A DNA stretch of 11,395 bases, taken from Bacillota bacterium. Its GTDB lineage: Bacteria > Bacillota > Clostridia > Lachnospirales > Cellulosilyticaceae. The notes under the pieces were generated by a model. It did not search any database. It had not been told where the DNA came from and saw nothing but the letters and a program-made list of their open reading frames with translations. The translations under genes and the position numbers were made by a program. This document shows, piece by piece, positions 1 to 6,526 of this stretch. The DNA lies in the NCBI GenBank assembly GCA_023412455.1, contig JAEYNQ010000304.1:1-11395 (forward strand). The letters run 5' to 3'. Within the stretch, counting starts at the first letter, position 1. Each line of letters opens with the position of its first letter.

Positions 1-320
1 CTAAAACCATTACCAATGGCTATGGCGGAAATATTGAACTATTAGTAGGTTTAGACACAGAAAGTAAAATTAAGGGGATTCAAATCCTCTCTCATACCGA
101 AACACCAGGTCTAGGAGCAAATGCTACTTATCCTACTTTTATGGAGCAGTTTACAGGAAAAATTAGTCCTCTGGAAGTGACAAAAGTTACAGCACAAGAA
201 AATGAAATTGTGGCTATTACAGGAGCAACTATTACTTCAAAAGCTATAACAGATGGTGTAAATCAAATATCAGAATATGTGAAGGCCCATCAAGAAGAAC
301 TCTTAAAGGAGGTGAAGTAA
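1..320 (+). CDS. rnfG: RnfG, Rnf electron-transport complex subunit G (3' part only)
   Basis: This is the C-terminal 105 residues of RnfG; the 5' end lies outside the window and the reading frame starts at base 3. RnfG is the membrane-anchored, extracytoplasmic subunit that carries a covalent FMN and passes electrons within the Rnf ferredoxin:NAD+ oxidoreductase. The visible part has the FMN-binding domain signature: an ETPGLGAN stretch (bases 99-122) and the flavinylation motif ITGATITS, whose acceptor threonine, by analogy with RnfG/NqrC proteins modified by ApbE, is the ACT codon at 228-230. The next genes are rnfE, rnfA and rnfB, the usual order C-D-G-E-A-B. The strong ribosome site of rnfE (AAAGGAGGTG, 305-314) lies inside the last codons of rnfG, so the two genes are probably translationally coupled. 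Identification is firm; only the missing N-terminus limits it. Confidence 0.93.
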   Translation, partial: KTITNGYGGNIELLVGLDTESKIKGIQILSHTETPGLGANATYPTFMEQFTGKISPLEVTKVTAQENEIVAITGATITSKAITDGVNQISEYVKAHQEELLKEVK

Positions 321-917
321 ATGAATGCATTAAAAGAAAGATTAAAAGCAGGGATTTTATTAGATAATCCAACTTTTGTTCAAGTTTTAGGGATGTGTCC
401 AACTTTAGCTGTTACAACCAGTGCAAAAAATGCAATAGGAATGGGACTTGCTACGACGGCTGTTTTAATTTGTTCTAATTTAGTTATTTCTTTACTTCGT
501 AAATGTATTCCTGATAAAATTCGTATTCCAGCCTTTATTGTTATTATAGCCAGTTTCGTAACCATTATTGATTTATTGCTGCAGGCTTATGTCACAGCTC
601 TACATGCAGCACTTGGCTTATTTATTCCACTTATTGTAGTTAACTGTATTATTTTAGGACGTGCAGAGGCCTATGCCTTTAAAAATAAACCTTTACCTTC
701 TGTTTTTGATGGTTTGGGAATGGGCCTTGGTTTTACACTCTCTTTAACAGTCATTGGAATGATTCGTGAAGTGCTAGGAGCAGGTCAGGTTTTTGGATAC
801 CAAGTGATGCCAGTTAGTTATACACCTGCTATTATTATGATTTTAGCGCCAGGAGCCTACTTTACCCTAGGTATTCTCATGGCTATCTTAAATACTTTAA
901 AAGCTAAAAGGAACTAG
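321..917 (+). CDS. rnfE: RnfE, Rnf electron-transport complex membrane subunit E
   Basis: RnfE is an integral membrane subunit of the Rnf complex, homologous to NqrD, and pairs with RnfA. The 198 residues fit the family's usual length and form about six hydrophobic segments. Two conserved half-motifs are visible: the N-terminal NPTFVQVLGMCPTLAV with Cys26, and IPLIVVNCIILGRAEAYA with Cys109. In the homologous NqrD/NqrE pair, cysteines at these places hold a [2Fe-2S] cluster inside the membrane at the subunit interface, so I infer the same here. The ATG directly follows the rnfG stop codon with no gap and is preceded by AAAGGAGGTG at a good distance. rnfA starts 11 bases after its stop. The sequence does not tell whether the pumped ion is Na+ or H+. 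Confidence 0.96.
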   Translation: MNALKERLKAGILLDNPTFVQVLGMCPTLAVTTSAKNAIGMGLATTAVLICSNLVISLLRKCIPDKIRIPAFIVIIASFVTIIDLLLQAYVTALHAALGLFIPLIVVNCIILGRAEAYAFKNKPLPSVFDGLGMGLGFTLSLTVIGMIREVLGAGQVFGYQVMPVSYTPAIIMILAPGAYFTLGILMAILNTLKAKRN

Positions 918-928
918 GAGGGGGAAAC

Positions 929-1507
929 ATGGATTTATTATTAATATTTTTAAGTGCAGTGCTTGTGAATAACTTCGTACTCACCAAGTTTTTGGGAACA
1001 TGTCCATTTTTGGGTGTTTCTAAGAAGGTAGAAACCTCTCTAGGTATGGGAGCAGCAGTTACCTTTGTAATGGGTTTAGCTTCTATGATGTCTTATTTAG
1101 TGTATAACTTTTTATTAGTCCCTTTAAAATTGGAATATCTTTACACAGTGGTTTTTATTTTAGTGATTGCTGCCCTTGTACAATTTGTAGAAATGGTTAT
1201 TCAAAAGTTAAGCCCATCTCTCTATAGTGCTTTAGGCGTTTACTTACCACTTATTACAACCAACTGCGCTGTTCTTGGCGTAGCTATTTTAAATATGCAA
1301 AAAGGTTATAATCTTCTTGAATCCATTATAAATGGTGTAGGGGGTGCTATTGGTTTTACCCTTGTTATGGTCCTCTTTGCAGGTATTCGTGAAAGTATGG
1401 AAGATAATGATATTTTACAAGGCTTTAAGGGGTTACCTATTGCACTTATTACAGCTGGTTTTATGGCAATTGCCTTTTTAGGTTTCCAAAATTTAATTAA
1501 AATTTAA
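929..1507 (+). CDS. rnfA: RnfA, Rnf electron-transport complex membrane subunit A
   Basis: RnfA is the integral membrane partner of RnfE (NqrE homologue), with the pseudo-symmetric opposite topology. The 192-residue product is almost entirely hydrophobic with about six membrane segments and shows the family hallmarks: VNNFVLTKFLGTCPFLGVS at the N-terminus (Cys25) and LPLITTNCAVLGVAI (Cys113). These cysteines match those that bind the intramembrane [2Fe-2S] cluster in NqrE/RnfA. A ribosome site AGGAGGGGG (916-924) overlaps the rnfE stop codon and fixes the ATG at 929. The short spacing on both sides marks it as an inner gene of the rnf operon. Nothing is missing or unusual in this copy. Confidence 0.96.
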   Translation: MDLLLIFLSAVLVNNFVLTKFLGTCPFLGVSKKVETSLGMGAAVTFVMGLASMMSYLVYNFLLVPLKLEYLYTVVFILVIAALVQFVEMVIQKLSPSLYSALGVYLPLITTNCAVLGVAILNMQKGYNLLESIINGVGGAIGFTLVMVLFAGIRESMEDNDILQGFKGLPIALITAGFMAIAFLGFQNLIKI

Positions 1508-1529
1508 AGACATAGAAAGGAGTAGGGAG

Positions 1530-2342
1530 ATGGATATATCAGCTATTTTATTGCCTGTTTCGTGCATTGGAGGATTAAGTCTTGTGTTCGGAGTAGGGTT
1601 AGGTATTGCAGCAAAGAAATTTGCTGTACCTGTAGATGAACGAGTAGAAGATGTGAAAAATTGCTTACCAGGTGCAAACTGTGGAGGTTGTGGCTTTGCA
1701 GGGTGTGAAGCGTTAGCAAAAGCTATAGTAAGTGGTGAAAGCCCTATTAATGCTTGTCCAGTTTGTAATAAAGACCAAATAGTAGGTATTGCAAAGGTCA
1801 TGGGTGCTGAGGCAACTGCTGGTGTAAAGAAGATTGCCTTTATAGGTTGTAAAGGGAATTCAGAAGTGACCAAAACTAAATATAATTATTCGGGCATTCC
1901 TACTTGCCATGATGCCCAGCTTATCGGTGGGGGGCCTAAAGTATGTAAGTATGGTTGCTTAGGCTTTGGAAGTTGTGTGAAGGTATGTCAATTCGGTGCA
2001 TTAACTGTTAATAAGGGGCTACCTATAGTTGATCAAGAAAAATGTGTGGGATGTGGGGCTTGTGAAAAAGAATGTCCAAGACATATTATTCAAATTTTAC
2101 CAGAAGGTACGGCTTACCAAGTAAGTTGTATATCGCAGGATAGAGGTAAAGACGTAAAATTAGGCTGTAGTGTAGGCTGTATAGGTTGTGGCTTGTGTAT
2201 GAAACAATGTGAAGTTGGAGCCATTAAGTTTGAAAATAACTTAGCTCATATTGATGAAAATTTATGTATTAAATGTGGTAAATGTGAAGAGAAATGTCCA
2301 ACAAAGGTTATTACGGCTATGCTTTTAGAAAACGTTCATTAG
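1530..2342 (+). CDS. rnfB: RnfB, multi-cluster iron-sulfur subunit of the Rnf complex
   Basis: RnfB is the electron-entry subunit that accepts electrons from reduced ferredoxin on the cytoplasmic side. Residues 5-27 form one membrane anchor. A 4Fe-4S domain of the RnfB/CODH type follows, LPGANCGGCGFAGCEALA, with Cys51, Cys54, Cys59 and probably Cys76. After a linker come Cys139, 143, 149 and 153, and three classical ferredoxin motifs C-x2-C-x2-C-x3-C at 172-182, 217-227 and 246-256, each ending in Pro or a short equivalent. That gives room for at least five [4Fe-4S] clusters. At 270 residues it has the long clostridial form, unlike the short proteobacterial RnfB of about 190. AAAGGAG at 1516-1522, seven bases ahead of the ATG, supports the start. 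Extra cysteines at 45, 79, 107, 126, 200 and 213 are not assigned. Confidence 0.96.
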   Translation: MDISAILLPVSCIGGLSLVFGVGLGIAAKKFAVPVDERVEDVKNCLPGANCGGCGFAGCEALAKAIVSGESPINACPVCNKDQIVGIAKVMGAEATAGVKKIAFIGCKGNSEVTKTKYNYSGIPTCHDAQLIGGGPKVCKYGCLGFGSCVKVCQFGALTVNKGLPIVDQEKCVGCGACEKECPRHIIQILPEGTAYQVSCISQDRGKDVKLGCSVGCIGCGLCMKQCEVGAIKFENNLAHIDENLCIKCGKCEEKCPTKVITAMLLENVH

Positions 2343-2357
2343 AATGAAAAAAAGTAA

Positions 2358-2364
2358 GTGGGGG
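2358..2364 (+). promoter_or_regulatory. Ribosome binding site deciding the DUF4321 start
   Basis: The G-rich GTGGGGG lies six bases before the ATG at 2371. It is the only purine-rich tract upstream of this gene, because the ATG at 2344 has only the 3' end of rnfB ahead of it without a Shine-Dalgarno match. Confidence 0.5.
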
Positions 2365-2370
2365 AAAATA

Positions 2371-2631
2371 ATGCTATCTAATAAATCAACAAGCCTATGG
2401 GTTCTTATTTTATGCATGCTAGCAGGTTTAACAGTTGGAAACTTCTTGGGTGAATTATGTACACAAGTTAACTTCTTAAAATGGATGAATTATGCAGGAG
2501 TGTTTGGATTAAATACGCCCATTCAATTGGATTTAGGTGTTATTTGGCTTTCTTTCCAAGTGCGTTTAAACATTACCTTGGCAGGTATTTTAGGAATGGT
2601 GGCAGGTCTACTGATTTATAAGAAAATGTAG
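2371..2631 (+). CDS. DUF4321-type small membrane protein, function unknown
   Basis: This 86-residue protein has two hydrophobic segments, about residues 9-27 (LWVLILCMLAGLTVG) and 62-83 near the C-terminus, joined by a polar linker, and ends in a basic YKKM tail. The glycine-rich GLTVGNFLGEL and the WLSFQVRLNITLAGILG stretch resemble the DUF4321 family of clostridial membrane proteins, recognised from memory. No function is known to me. I start it at the ATG at 2371 because GTGGGGG (2358-2364) sits six bases ahead. An earlier in-frame ATG at 2344, two bases after the rnfB stop codon, would add nine residues; it has no ribosome site but could be used by translational coupling. The gene lies between rnfB and maf in one transcription run, which does not itself show an Rnf role. 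Confidence 0.75.
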   Translation: MLSNKSTSLWVLILCMLAGLTVGNFLGELCTQVNFLKWMNYAGVFGLNTPIQLDLGVIWLSFQVRLNITLAGILGMVAGLLIYKKM

Positions 2632-2649
2632 GTTTAAAAGGAGAATAGG

Positions 2650-3219
2650 ATGAGTGAATGGATTTTGGCTTCTTCATCTCCACGAAGACAAGAACTACTA
2701 GGACGTTTGCCTATTACTTTTTCAGTAAAAGTGGCAGAAGTAGAGGAGAGGCTCTCCTCCATGCAAACGCCCAGAGAAAACGTGGAGAGTTTAGCAAAAC
2801 AAAAGGCAGCGGCTGTAGCCAAAGCGTATCCCGATCAGTGGGTTATTGGTTGTGATACATTAGTTGCTTTGGAAGAAGATATTTTAGGAAAACCCCCTAA
2901 TCATTTAATGGCAAAGGAAATGCTCCGTAAACTTTCAGGTAAGAAACATGCCGTTTATACAGGTGTCTGCGTAGCTAACGAGGGGGAAGGTTTTTATCAT
3001 GTATTTAGTGAGAAGACAATCGTTCAAATGAAAACGCTTTCAGAAAAAGAAATTGAGATTTACCTAGCCACAGATGAACCACTTGATAAAGCAGGAGCCT
3101 ATGGGATTCAAGGCCAAGGAGCTCTTTATGTTGAAAGAATAGAAGGCGATTATTATAATGTAATGGGGTTACCCCTTTCTAGACTGTATCAAGAGCTTTG
3201 TAAATTAAATAAACTTTAA
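2650..3219 (+). CDS. maf: Maf-family nucleoside triphosphate pyrophosphatase
   Basis: Maf proteins hydrolyse nucleoside triphosphates (dTTP/UTP or modified and non-canonical nucleotides) to the monophosphate and pyrophosphate, a cytosolic house-cleaning activity linked in some bacteria to septum inhibition. The 189 residues match the family's usual length. Diagnostic motifs are the N-terminal ILASSSPRRQELL (residues 5-17), the VIGCDTLV motif with catalytic Asp69, LGKP shortly after, and the C-terminal KAGAYGIQGQGALYVERIEGDY block. Exact substrate preference among Maf subgroups cannot be settled by eye. AAAAGGAG at 2636-2643 supports the ATG. It follows DUF4321 by 18 bases and is the last gene before an intrinsic terminator, so it is probably the tail of the rnf transcript. 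Genes of this type often sit next to radC and mreB, as here. Confidence 0.93.
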   Translation: MSEWILASSSPRRQELLGRLPITFSVKVAEVEERLSSMQTPRENVESLAKQKAAAVAKAYPDQWVIGCDTLVALEEDILGKPPNHLMAKEMLRKLSGKKHAVYTGVCVANEGEGFYHVFSEKTIVQMKTLSEKEIEIYLATDEPLDKAGAYGIQGQGALYVERIEGDYYNVMGLPLSRLYQELCKLNKL

Positions 3220-3224
3220 AAGAG

Positions 3225-3252
3225 AGTAGGCCATTAAAAGGCCTACTTTTTT
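3225..3252 (+). terminator. Intrinsic terminator after maf
   Basis: AGTAGGCC (3225-3232) and GGCCTACT (3240-3247) form a perfect eight-base-pair stem with a seven-base ATTAAAA loop, followed by a run of six T (3247-3252). It begins six bases after the maf stop codon. It should end the rnf-DUF4321-maf transcript and separate it from radC. Confidence 0.9.
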
Positions 3253-3316
3253 GCATTTAATTGGTATGAGTTTTTTAAATTAAGGCAATAATCTTGTAAG
3301 AAAGGGGAAGGTACAG

Positions 3317-4000
3317 ATGCGTATATGCGATTTGCCAGTAGAGAATAGGCCATATGAACGTTACGAGAAACTTGGGATGGAAGCACTCACAGACAATGAG
3401 CTTCTAGCCATTCTTTTAAGAAATGGTGTAAGAGGGTGTAGTGCAGAAGAACTTGCCCAGCAGCTTTTAAAGGATAAGGAGCCTTTAGGAGCGATTGTCT
3501 CTCTTTTTCAATGGCGAGAGGAAGAATTACGAAAGATAAAAGGCATGGGAAGAGTTAAAACGATTCAAGTCCTAGCGCTTCTAGAAATGTGTAAACGACT
3601 ATCTAAGCAGCGCTATCACTATCTCCAGAAGTTTACTTGTCCACAAGATGTTTCGGATTACTTTATGGAAGAAGTTCGGCATAGCCATGAGGAGCTTTTT
3701 ATAGTGGCTTTACTGAATGCTAAATCCAAGATGATGAGCTATGAAAAGATTTCAAAAGGCAGTCTAACAGCCTCTATAGTACATCCTAGGGAGGTTTATA
3801 AGATAGCTATTCAAAAGTCAGCGTATAGCATTATTGCTGTCCATAATCATCCCAGTGGAGACCCTTCTCCTAGTAAGGAAGATATACAAATGACTAGTCG
3901 ACTTAAGGAAGTCGGTGAATTAATAGGAATTCCCCTTCTTGATCATATTATCATTGGAGATGGACAGTATGTGAGTTTGAAGGGAGAGGGGTACCTTTAA
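3317..4000 (+). CDS. radC: RadC family JAB/MPN-domain protein
   Basis: The 227-residue protein has the full RadC layout. An N-terminal UPF0758 helix-hairpin-helix region contains ELLAILLRNG and a KIKGMGRVKTIQVLAL hairpin at about residues 74-89. A C-terminal JAB1/MPN metalloprotein domain has the zinc-site pattern H-x-H-x7-S-x2-D complete in HNHPSGDPSPSKED (His176, His178, Ser186, Asp189). The old name comes from a supposed role in DNA repair that was later doubted; a deubiquitinase-like fold is known, but the substrate is unsettled, so I claim no activity. AAAGGGGAAGG (3301-3311) precedes the ATG. The terminator upstream implies that it needs its own promoter, though none stands out in 3253-3300. 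No terminator follows, so transcripts could read through into mreB. Confidence 0.92.
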   Translation: MRICDLPVENRPYERYEKLGMEALTDNELLAILLRNGVRGCSAEELAQQLLKDKEPLGAIVSLFQWREEELRKIKGMGRVKTIQVLALLEMCKRLSKQRYHYLQKFTCPQDVSDYFMEEVRHSHEELFIVALLNAKSKMMSYEKISKGSLTASIVHPREVYKIAIQKSAYSIIAVHNHPSGDPSPSKEDIQMTSRLKEVGELIGIPLLDHIIIGDGQYVSLKGEGYL

Positions 4001-4055
4001 ATAGTTGATATTCCAAAAAATGCCTTACTTTTATCTTTATTTTCTATAGGAATAG

Positions 4056-4084
4056 TTGAAAAAGGTAAAAAAAGGCTGTATGAT
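4056..4084 (+). promoter_or_regulatory. Sigma-A type promoter for the mre-min cluster
   Basis: TTGAAA (4056-4061) and TATGAT (4079-4084) are separated by the ideal 17 bases. The spacer is A-rich (GGTAAAAAAAGG). Transcription would begin near 4091, giving a leader of about 50 bases before the mreB ATG. It lies in the only long gap (4001-4135) of the radC-to-minE region, which is otherwise plain AT-rich sequence. Confidence 0.65.
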
Positions 4085-4127
4085 GATAAATATGAGATTA
4101 AAAATTACTCAATAAGATAGATGAATT

Positions 4128-4133
4128 AGGAGG
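4128..4133 (+). promoter_or_regulatory. Ribosome binding site deciding the mreB start
   Basis: A perfect AGGAGG lies eight bases before the ATG at 4142. An in-frame TTG at 4136 would be only two bases away, too close to be used, so the longer form of MreB starting there is unlikely. Confidence 0.8.
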
Positions 4134-4141
4134 ATTTGAAG

Positions 4142-5152
4142 ATGTTTGGAAAAGATATGGGTATAGACCTTGGAACGGCCAATACATTAGTATTTGTTAA
4201 AGGAAGAGGTATTGTGGTCAATGAGCCTTCAGTAGTGGCTATAAAAGAAAAAACCAATGAAGTATTAGCTGTAGGTGATGAAGCTAAACAAATGATTGGT
4301 CGTACACCAGGAAGTATTGTGGCTATTCGTCCACTTAAAGATGGGGTTATTGCAGATTTTGCTACAACAGAAGCTATGTTAAGATATTTTATAGGTAAAG
4401 CACATAAGCAATCTCTTTTTGCATCTAAACCACGTGTCATCGTATGTGTACCTTCTGGGGTTACTTCCGTAGAAAAGAGAGCCGTAGAGGAAGCAACAGA
4501 AAAGGCTGGAGCAAAGAAAGCTCTTATTATGGAGGAACCTATGGCTGCAGCTATCGGTGCCCATCTTCGTGTAGAAGAGCCTACAGGTAACATGGTGGTA
4601 GATATCGGTGGAGGAACAACCGATGTAGCTGTTATTTCCCTTGGTGGTATTGTGGCAAGTAAATCTCTTCGCATTGCAGGAGATGAGTTTGACGAATATA
4701 TTGTGTCTTATATTAAAAGAGAATATAATCTCATGATTGGTGAGCGTACAGCTGAACAAATCAAAATTACCATTGGAGCAGCCTATCCAACAGGTGAAGA
4801 CCAAACAATGGACATTAGAGGACGTGACCTTGTAACAGGACTTCCTAAAATTTTAACTATTACTTCCAGTGAAGTAACAGATGCTATTAAAGAGCCAGTT
4901 AACGCCATTATTGATGCCATAAAGTCAACACTTGAAAAAACACCACCAGAATTGTCAGCTGATATTATGGAAAGTGGCATTATGCTAACAGGTGGCGGTG
5001 CTTTACTTACAGGTTTAGATAAACTCATAAGCCTAGAAACAGGAATGCCTGTTAAAATTGCAGAAGATCCACTTGACTGTGTAGCAAAAGGAACAGGTTA
5101 TGCCCTTGAAGATATCGAAAAATGGGCAGTACTTTTTGCTGATGATAAATAA
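4142..5152 (+). CDS. mreB: MreB, actin-like cell-shape protein
   Basis: MreB forms short membrane-associated filaments that guide lateral wall synthesis together with MreC, MreD, RodA and PBP2. The actin-fold nucleotide motifs are all present: phosphate-1 GIDLGTANT at residues 7-15, phosphate-2 VVDIGGGTTD ending at Asp161, and the adenosine motif LTGGGA at about 282-287. The 336-residue length is standard. I start at ATG 4142, where a perfect AGGAGG is correctly placed; the in-frame TTG two codons upstream is too close to it. A paralogue such as Mbl would look similar, but the position directly ahead of mreC and mreD makes MreB the right name. A good sigma-A promoter lies about 60 bases upstream, and mreC follows after 11 bases. 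Confidence 0.96.
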   Translation: MFGKDMGIDLGTANTLVFVKGRGIVVNEPSVVAIKEKTNEVLAVGDEAKQMIGRTPGSIVAIRPLKDGVIADFATTEAMLRYFIGKAHKQSLFASKPRVIVCVPSGVTSVEKRAVEEATEKAGAKKALIMEEPMAAAIGAHLRVEEPTGNMVVDIGGGTTDVAVISLGGIVASKSLRIAGDEFDEYIVSYIKREYNLMIGERTAEQIKITIGAAYPTGEDQTMDIRGRDLVTGLPKILTITSSEVTDAIKEPVNAIIDAIKSTLEKTPPELSADIMESGIMLTGGGALLTGLDKLISLETGMPVKIAEDPLDCVAKGTGYALEDIEKWAVLFADDK

Positions 5153-5163
5153 TACAAGGGGAG

Positions 5164-6003
5164 ATGGCCTTGAAGCTAACGAAGAAGTTTAAAAAAATAG
5201 GTGTACCAGTAGGCATAACTCTCCTTCTTATCATCTTTTTAGGAAAGAGGTATAACATCCCTGTAGTAAGTACAGGGGTAAATACACTACTCTATCCTCT
5301 TGAAAAGAGTATCTTTTTTATAACACAGAAAACGCAACATCTTGCAGCCTATTTTAAGGATACAGAAGCTCTCTTAGCAGCTAATACAGCCCTAAAAGAG
5401 GAGAATGAAAAATTAGCCTATGAAAATAGTATTTTAATTCAATATAAGAGTGAAAATAACAATTTGAAAGATTTATTAGCTATTAAGCAGCTTTATCGTG
5501 AGTATGAAGGCATTGGGGCCAATGTTATTGCAAAGGATAATGGCAATTGGTATAAGGTCTTTAAAATGGACAAAGGCTTAAAACACGGTGTCACCAATGA
5601 TAGTGTGATCCTAGCTAATGGGGGCTTAGTAGGTCGTATAAGTGAAGTTGACCTTTTTGACTCAAAAGTACTTTCTATTATTGACGATAGAAGTGCAGTA
5701 AGTGCCAAAATTGTACGTACTAATGATACTGGTATGTTAAGAGGAGATAGTACGATGAATTCCGAAGGCCTGTGTAAATTAGAAATTAATATTGAATCAG
5801 AAGTTGTTAAAGGAGACCAAGTTGTTACTTCTCATCTGAGTTCCCTTTATTTTCCTACAGGAATTCCCATTGGAACAGTGGAAGAGGTTGTACCAGGTGA
5901 AAGTGGCTTGACACAATATGCCTATGTTAGACCTATTGTAGACTTTAAACACTTAGAGCAGGTCCTAGTCCTTTTAAATAACGAGGCGCGAGGTGCAAAA
6001 TGA
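5164..6003 (+). CDS. mreC: MreC, rod-shape-determining scaffold protein
   Basis: MreC is a bitopic membrane protein whose outer part contacts PBP2 and activates the elongation machinery. The 279 residues show a short basic cytoplasmic end (KLTKKFKK), one membrane segment at about residues 13-27, a probable coiled coil at about 60-100 (rich in Glu, Lys, Leu and Asn, with KEENEKLAYENSIL), and the double beta-barrel region with GLVGRISEVDLFDSKVLSI and GDQVVTSHLSSLYFPTGIPI. The start is slightly ambiguous: AAGGGGAG (5156-5163) directly touches the ATG at 5164, while a TTG at 5170 lies six bases away and would shorten the protein by two residues. The stop codon overlaps the mreD start as ATGA. Confidence 0.94.
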   Translation: MALKLTKKFKKIGVPVGITLLLIIFLGKRYNIPVVSTGVNTLLYPLEKSIFFITQKTQHLAAYFKDTEALLAANTALKEENEKLAYENSILIQYKSENNNLKDLLAIKQLYREYEGIGANVIAKDNGNWYKVFKMDKGLKHGVTNDSVILANGGLVGRISEVDLFDSKVLSIIDDRSAVSAKIVRTNDTGMLRGDSTMNSEGLCKLEINIESEVVKGDQVVTSHLSSLYFPTGIPIGTVEEVVPGESGLTQYAYVRPIVDFKHLEQVLVLLNNEARGAK

Positions 6004-6509
6004 GAGTTACAGTAGTTGGTCTTTTATTAGTTGTGGTGCAAGTCCTAAGCACCACTCTTTTTGAATATCTAAGGATAGGTGATATCCTCCCTAATTTTAT
6101 GATTATGATTATTGTATCCTTTGCCTTATTAAGAGGGAGTGGAGAGGGTGTTGTGATAGGGGCAGTAGGTGGTTTATTATATGACTTATCCTTTGGTTTG
6201 GTCATGGGCTCTACGGCTCTTATTTATGCGGTGATTGGTTACCTTGTAGGGAGATTTAATAAAAATTTTTATCGTGAAAATTTTATCATTCCTTTTTTAT
6301 GTACATTAGGTAGTAGTTTGATTTATAGTTTCTATTTTATGTTTGGTTTTATTCTAAGAGGAAAGGTAGAATTTTTGTATTTTTTAGAATCTATTATTAT
6401 ACCTGAATTAATTTATACCATTACCTTGTCCCTTGTTGTTTATCAGATAAGTTACTTAATCAATGAAAAGATAGAATGGCATGAACGTAAGACGCGTAAT
6501 ATTTTTTAA
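6000..6509 (+). CDS. mreD: MreD, rod-shape-determining membrane protein
   Basis: MreD is a small multi-span membrane protein of the elongation complex that works with MreC, probably tuning its activation of PBP2. The 169 residues contain about five hydrophobic segments: roughly 3-20, 27-47, 50-80 (with the typical GAVGGLLYDLSFG), 95-117 and 128-150. Family members are poorly conserved in sequence, so the call rests on hydrophobic pattern, the YDLSFG motif, length and position between mreC and a PBP2 gene. The ATG overlaps the mreC stop by four bases (ATGA, 6000-6003) and has GAGGTG (5990-5995) four bases ahead, a coupled-translation arrangement. No oddities are seen. Confidence 0.92.
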   Translation: MRVTVVGLLLVVVQVLSTTLFEYLRIGDILPNFMIMIIVSFALLRGSGEGVVIGAVGGLLYDLSFGLVMGSTALIYAVIGYLVGRFNKNFYRENFIIPFLCTLGSSLIYSFYFMFGFILRGKVEFLYFLESIIIPELIYTITLSLVVYQISYLINEKIEWHERKTRNIF

Positions 6510-6526
6510 ATGAAGGTGGCGCATAG

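Noticed and set aside
1493..1873. Open frame of 126 codons on the - strand across rnfA/rnfB
   Set aside because: It is antisense to the conserved iron-sulfur coding region, is Pro/Ala/Thr-rich from reverse reading, and has no family resemblance.
3253..3300. Promoter for radC (TTGCAT or TTGGTA with TTAAAT or AATAAT)
   Set aside because: No pair combines good boxes with a 16-18 base spacer. A promoter is expected here after the terminator, but I cannot place it.
4001..4059. Direct repeat ATAGTTGA (4001-4008 and 4052-4059) and TATTCC/GGAATA inverted pair in the radC-mreB gap
   Set aside because: They are short and in very AT-rich sequence, with a loop of over 30 bases and no T-run, so this is neither a credible terminator nor an operator.
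4080..4115. Short open frame (ATGATGATA...) upstream of mreB, a possible leader peptide
   Set aside because: It overlaps the -10 box, so the transcript from the inferred start near 4091 would not contain its start codon, and it has only 11 codons.
4126..4674. Open frame of 182 codons on the - strand inside mreB
   Set aside because: It is a reverse-strand shadow of mreB without a recognisable domain.
4379..4804. Open frame of 141 codons on the - strand inside mreB
   Set aside because: It lies wholly opposite a firmly identified gene, has a composition not like a real protein (many Cys, His and Ser), and shows no known motif.
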